DNA of 64,000 nt from Mytilus californianus (taxonomy: Eukaryota > Mollusca > Bivalvia > Mytilida > Mytilidae): assembly GCF_021869535.1 (NCBI RefSeq), contig NW_026262712.1:46048884-46112883 (forward strand), written 5' to 3'. Position 1 is the first letter of the stretch. Every line of letters begins with the position of its first letter. Under the pieces are notes generated by a model that saw only the letters and a list, made by a program, of their open reading frames with translations, made no database searches and was not told where the DNA came from. The translations under genes were made by a program, and so were the position numbers. Shown piece after piece: positions 60,679 through 64,000 of this stretch.

Positions 60679-61004
60679 TCAAGGTTTGACCGCTGACTGT
60701 ATCCTTTTTATAAAGATGGGTACCAAGCGAAAAAGTCTATCTAAATTATCTCTTGAATCACATCGAAATGTGACATTACCCGGACCTAAAATATGCTTCC
60801 TGCCTACAGTGATTACAATTTCTCGCCCTTCCTTTGACTTGCCATATTGTCGCACTATATCATATGGCCAATGACATTTCAATGTCCTTTTCTTTATGTC
60901 TTCTAATGTGAAACCTTCAGGTTTTACATACAGTCGGTATTTATTATTTAATCCAAATTTCTTGGCATCTTTACCTGGTTTGACCATGACAATGAAACAA
61001 AAAT
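60679..61004 (-). CDS. B-box/IRS-PTB protein copy 3, exon 2 (PTB domain)
   Basis: This is the last coding exon of copy 3, ending in TGA. Numbered from the second acceptor, it starts DFCFIVMVKPGKDAKKFGL at 430 and carries WPYDIVRQYGKS with Arg481 and VGRKHILGPGNVTF with Arg498, close to the docking-protein pattern GRRxxxGPGxxTF. The domain ends in an RLVPIFIKRIQ helix and the protein ends AVKP (about 537 aa). The acceptor is a tandem site, TTTTCAG|TTTCAG|AT. Both AGs keep frame, and homology with copies 1 and 2 favours the second (exon from 61004) over the first (from 61010). Phosphotyrosine ligand binding is inferred from the family. It is intact. Confidence 0.82.
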
Positions 61005-61467
61005 CTGAAACTGAAAACAAATATGAAGTGCATTATTCTGACAGTAAAAAATATTTGTTCGACACCTCATGTAACGAAATTACTTGACATTATACAATTC
61101 AAATATGCATCCACTCTTTTTGGACTTTATTTTACATTTCTGGTGAAAAAACTTATAAAATAATATAATATAGCCTGTTTTATTATTGTGTTATCTGCAT
61201 TGTCTTGCTATTGTATGAAATGATGTTATTTTAAGATATGTCAATATATTTAGAGGCTCACCTCATTTAATTGGCTTTACAGAATTGTCAGATTTGTTTT
61301 CGTCTAATGAGTTTGGTTTTCCCGCCTTACTTCTACTCATCTACTTATGTAAGTGTTGTACAAAAATTGTTAAATTAATCGATGATCGTAATACTTTACT
61401 TGTATCATAACTTGTATTCTAAGTAGATCCTTTCTAATTTTAGAACTAAAATATAATTATAACAAAC
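61005..61467 (-). other. Intron of copy 3 (about 457-463 bp)
   Basis: Donor ACAG|GTTTGTTA at 61467, acceptor at 61011 or 61005 depending on which of two AGs is used. Phase 1, as in copy 1. It is far shorter than the introns of copies 1 and 2 and has no recognisable repeat. Confidence 0.8.
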
Positions 61468-62755
61468 CTGTGTCATGTTCCGTTGTTGGTATGGTATCAT
61501 ATTCATTTTCCTGTGCAGATTTGCTTTTGGACACATTAGACTGTGCTTGCTTATTTTTCTGTCTCACTATCGACATGTTAAATGGATCGGTCTGTTCAAC
61601 AATTTCACCAAGTTCCGTATATGCTTCTTCTCTATTCTCCTGTCCCGTTGAAGACGTATAAATTGGACTGGTCTGTTCAACAATTTCACCAAGTTCTGTA
61701 TATGCTTCTTCCTTATCCTCCTGTATCATTAAAGACGTATAAGCTTGTGTTATCTGTACATCGCTTTCACCAAGTTCCGAGTATTTTGCCCCTTTATTCT
61801 TCTGTCTCATTAAAGACGTATAGTCTGAACTTGTTTGTACAACGATTTCACTGAGTTCCGCATATTTTGCCTCTTTAAACTCCTGTTTCATTAAGGCCGT
61901 ATAAACTGGACTGGTCTGTACAACGATTTCCCCAGTTTTAATTATATTTTGCTTTACAATTTTTACAAAATCGTCCATTTGTAAAGAGATATTGACATCT
62001 GATAGTTCATTATTATCGTGCATGGACTGAATGAAGTTGTTTGTATCAATCAGTTTATGCTGAGTCTGTTTACTGACTTGGAATGATTGTTGGGCGGATG
62101 CATGCTGCTTTAAACTTGCCAGGGTCACTTGAAGTTCAACTATTTCCTTTTCTGTCCGCTCTAAAGATGCTAAAATGTTTCTTATTTTTCGGCTTTCGTA
62201 ATCTACAACCCTTGTCAGTTCTTTCATTAACTCTTCTTCAAGACGATCAAAATGTTCATTAATTGCATGTCTAGCTTTCTGAATTTCTTTATCAATATTC
62301 TGTCTGTCTAATTTTAGAGATGACATATTTTCTTCACGATTCTTTTTAATCCTTTTCAAATTTTCGGCAAGTTCTTGAAATGAACTTTGAATTTCACAAA
62401 TCGTTTTTGACGAATTTATGCTGCAAATACCACCGTGTATATTTGTGAGATCTTTGCAGTTCCTATGTTCCTCAATGAGACATTTTGTACAATAAGAACA
62501 TTCGTGTTCATGACAGTATGCTTGATAGTTTTCACAATGTAATTTGCAAGACTCAGCAATTTGAAGGACACTTACGGATAACTTTTGATAATCGGTCAAA
62601 GGTATAATACCATGACTTCTGTGTGCTTCGTTGAGAAGATGTTGTTCCTTACATTCTTCACAAATCCCTGTGTAACATTCAAAACACCATGCTGCAGATG
62701 GTACAGAAATATTCCTGGAATCGCAGATGCCACATACAGGAAATTTACTTGCCAT
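61468..62755 (-). CDS. B-box/IRS-PTB protein copy 3, exon 1 with ITAM-like repeats
   Basis: Codes for residues 1-429 plus one base. Module 1 has Cys8, Cys11, Cys24, Cys27, Cys32, Cys35 and His48. Module 2 is a B-box with Cys70, His73, Cys81, His84, Cys89, Cys92, His97 and Cys100. There is no RING. A coiled coil is likely at about 105-250. Residues 275-382 are four 27-aa repeats. The first three each hold YxxL-x9-YxxL (Tyr285/298, 312/325, 339/352); the fourth has YTSS then YTEL (Tyr366/379). A fifth degenerate unit without Tyr matches the single unit of copy 1. Tyr419 in YDTI near the junction is conserved with YETI of copy 1. The likely role is a cytoplasmic adaptor; this is inferred. Intact. 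The TTTTACAG acceptor seen before the ATG in copies 1 and 2 is absent here. Confidence 0.87.
61610..61933 (-). repeat. Coding tandem repeat, 4 x 81 bp
   Basis: Four in-frame 81-bp units in copy 3 encode GEIVxQTxxxYTSL-x9-YxEL variants. Copies 1 and 2 have one unit, so the array arose in copy 3 after the paralogues split or was lost elsewhere. Unit length is a multiple of 3, so expansion keeps frame. Confidence 0.9.
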
Positions 62756-63019
62756 ATTTAAAATATTGCCATCAGCATTATTTTTTAAGTTTTGTGCTTT
62801 TGGACACTATGTCAGGCAAAACGAAAATGAAATAGAGGTTCTATTTATTTCCATTGTTTGAAAAATTTATTTTTTACATGTAATATCCTTACCAATTCTT
62901 TAGAAATAAGTTAAAGTTTAGGGGCACGGGTTTCTGTTTATATAATGCTACTAAATGCTTATAAATTGAGCAGGAAAAGATGAATTGGTATGAATATCTT
63001 TTTAAGTAGAAAAAAGTAA

Positions 63020-63260
63020 CCGGGTTTGCACTTACATGAGCAACACAACGGGTGCCACATGTGGAGCAGGATCTGCATACCCTTTCAGAGCGCCTAAGAT
63101 CACACCGGGTTTTGGTGGAGTTCGTGTTACGCAGTCTTTAGTTTGCTTATGTTGTGTTTGTATACTGTTTGTATTTTGATCGTTTTTCGTTTTTTCCATG
63201 GCATTGTCAGTTTGTTTTCGACTTATTACATCTCTTTGGCATCTTTCATCTTTCTTTTTC
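63020..63260 (+). repeat. Beta-type tail upstream of copy 3
   Basis: GAGCAACACAACGGGTGCCA, CATGTGGAGCAGGATCTGCA, AAGATCACACCGGGTTTTGG and TTCCATGGCATTGTCAGTTT. Well preserved, about 0.27 kb upstream of the copy 3 start and antisense to it. Confidence 0.65.
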
Positions 63261-63279
63261 ATGGCCTTTAGTTTTTTCT

Positions 63280-63905
63280 TAATAGCAACAGGTACCCATA
63301 GTAACAATGGCTGGTAATATGTTTTAACAGTTACAATTCTAATGATTACAAATATGACCATGAAAATTAGTATTCGTATTTTTATCTGATAAAGTCATGC
63401 TGATAAAAAGATGCACAGTTTTCTCTGCTTTCAAAATCTTTCTGTTTGAACCTACCTTGGTTTTCTTACTACAATCGGAAACTACATGTGACATATACTA
63501 TTGGTATCGGATTCGACCCGGAACTTTTTAATAATTGGTACTATTAATTATGTAGAAAACAAAATGATCTGTAATGGCGTAATTTTAATCAACACCAATA
63601 TCCTATATTAGTTATATATACAGTTGAATTCTTTGATATTCGTCGTTTTTACGTCATGCCGGCTAATAAATTGGACCTCGATATTTTAGTAGAATAGATG
63701 CTGGAAAATTATTTCTAAAAAGATGGTATAGATGCCAAAGTATTACAAAAGTTCTGCTTCTATATCATGTTTTATCCTTATTTGCAAAGAACATCTTTAC
63801 GGATGTGGAATATCGGTAAATATTGAAACCGAAGTTGCCGAAAAACAACGGAGACCTACAAGTACCTTAACAAGCACATTATTTGGGAAAACGGTATACC
63901 CAGCG
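63280..63905 (+). repeat. Dispersed repeat D (copy 2 of 2)
   Basis: Relative of 26140-26475 with a longer middle part: TAGCAACAGGTACCCATAGT at 63282, ACAAAAGTTCTGCTTCTATA at about 63745 and TACCTTAACAAGCACATTAT near 63860. Its 62-codon ORF is not shared by the other copy. A poly-A run ends the window's repeat cluster at about 63952-63971. Confidence 0.55.
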
Positions 63906-64000
63906 ACCGACTGTCAGTAAAGAAATGAAGAGTGGTAAGAGGTAAGATGCTAAAAAAAAAAAAAAAAAAAAATTAAACTCGCAAGTCGAAAAGAGACGAA

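Noticed and set aside
60679..62755. Calling the B-box genes TRIM ubiquitin ligases
   Set aside because: No RING cysteine/histidine pattern precedes the B-boxes in any copy, and the residues before Cys8 are too few to hold one. The label TRIM-like refers only to the B-boxes and coiled coil.

Overview
The window is strongly AT-rich animal nuclear DNA, most likely from a marine mussel (Mytilidae, Mytilus-like bivalve). The evidence is spliced genes with GT-AG introns, B-box proteins of the kind expanded in bivalves, many degraded reverse-transcriptase copies and several dispersed repeats that I recognise as typical of mussel genomes. The genus call is inference. No bacterial operons, CRISPR array, rRNA or convincing tRNA gene was seen.

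The only genes that look cellular are three paralogues of one two-exon gene, all on the minus strand and head-to-tail: copy 3 at 60,679-62,755, copy 2 at 50,368-54,641 and copy 1 at 3,920-10,277. Exon 1 encodes two B-box-like zinc modules (no RING) and a coiled coil. A phase-1 intron with a conserved donor leads to exon 2, a complete IRS-type PTB domain of the docking-protein (DOK) kind. Copy 1 (425 aa) and copy 3 (about 537 aa) are open. Copy 2 is a pseudogene with frameshifts and stops in exon 1, and its PTB exon is split by a minisatellite element with 28-bp inverted repeats. Copy 3 also carries four 27-residue tandem repeats whose paired YxxL motifs resemble ITAMs; copies 1 and 2 have one ancestral unit without them. 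A B-box/coiled-coil adaptor joined to a phosphotyrosine-binding domain, with ITAM-like repeats in one copy, is the most interesting signal here. Function (innate immune or phosphotyrosine signalling) is inferred.

Between and inside these genes lies mobile DNA. Five degraded reverse-transcriptase copies resemble Penelope-like elements: family alpha at 16.6-18.2 and 41.1-42.3 kb, family beta at 6.5-7.3, 12.7-13.2 and 44.3-44.9 kb. Their 3' tails are scattered as solo repeats, and one antisense beta tail lies just upstream of each B-box/PTB paralogue. At 19-20 kb is a broken gene of a multicopy invertebrate family whose motifs I read as FEN/PIN-like nuclease. Other repeats are a 61-bp satellite (2.2-2.8 kb), a 527-bp MITE with 8-bp target duplications (21.8-22.4 kb), an inverted repeat pair rich in AACGCGTT (20.6 and 25.5 kb), two tandem 1.27-kb units followed by three perfect hairpins (26.9-29.6 kb), a TA-flanked TIR element with a nested SINE-like insert (32.7-33.8 kb) and a 149-bp foldback (58.9-59.1 kb).

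Flanking DNA downstream of copy 1 (3.1-3.8 kb) is similar to DNA downstream of copy 2 (46.0-49.4 kb), and downstream of copy 2 (50.1-50.2 kb) to downstream of copy 3 (60.2-60.4 kb). This indicates duplication of units larger than the gene, later spread apart by insertions. Boundaries of dispersed repeats are approximate because they were judged by eye.
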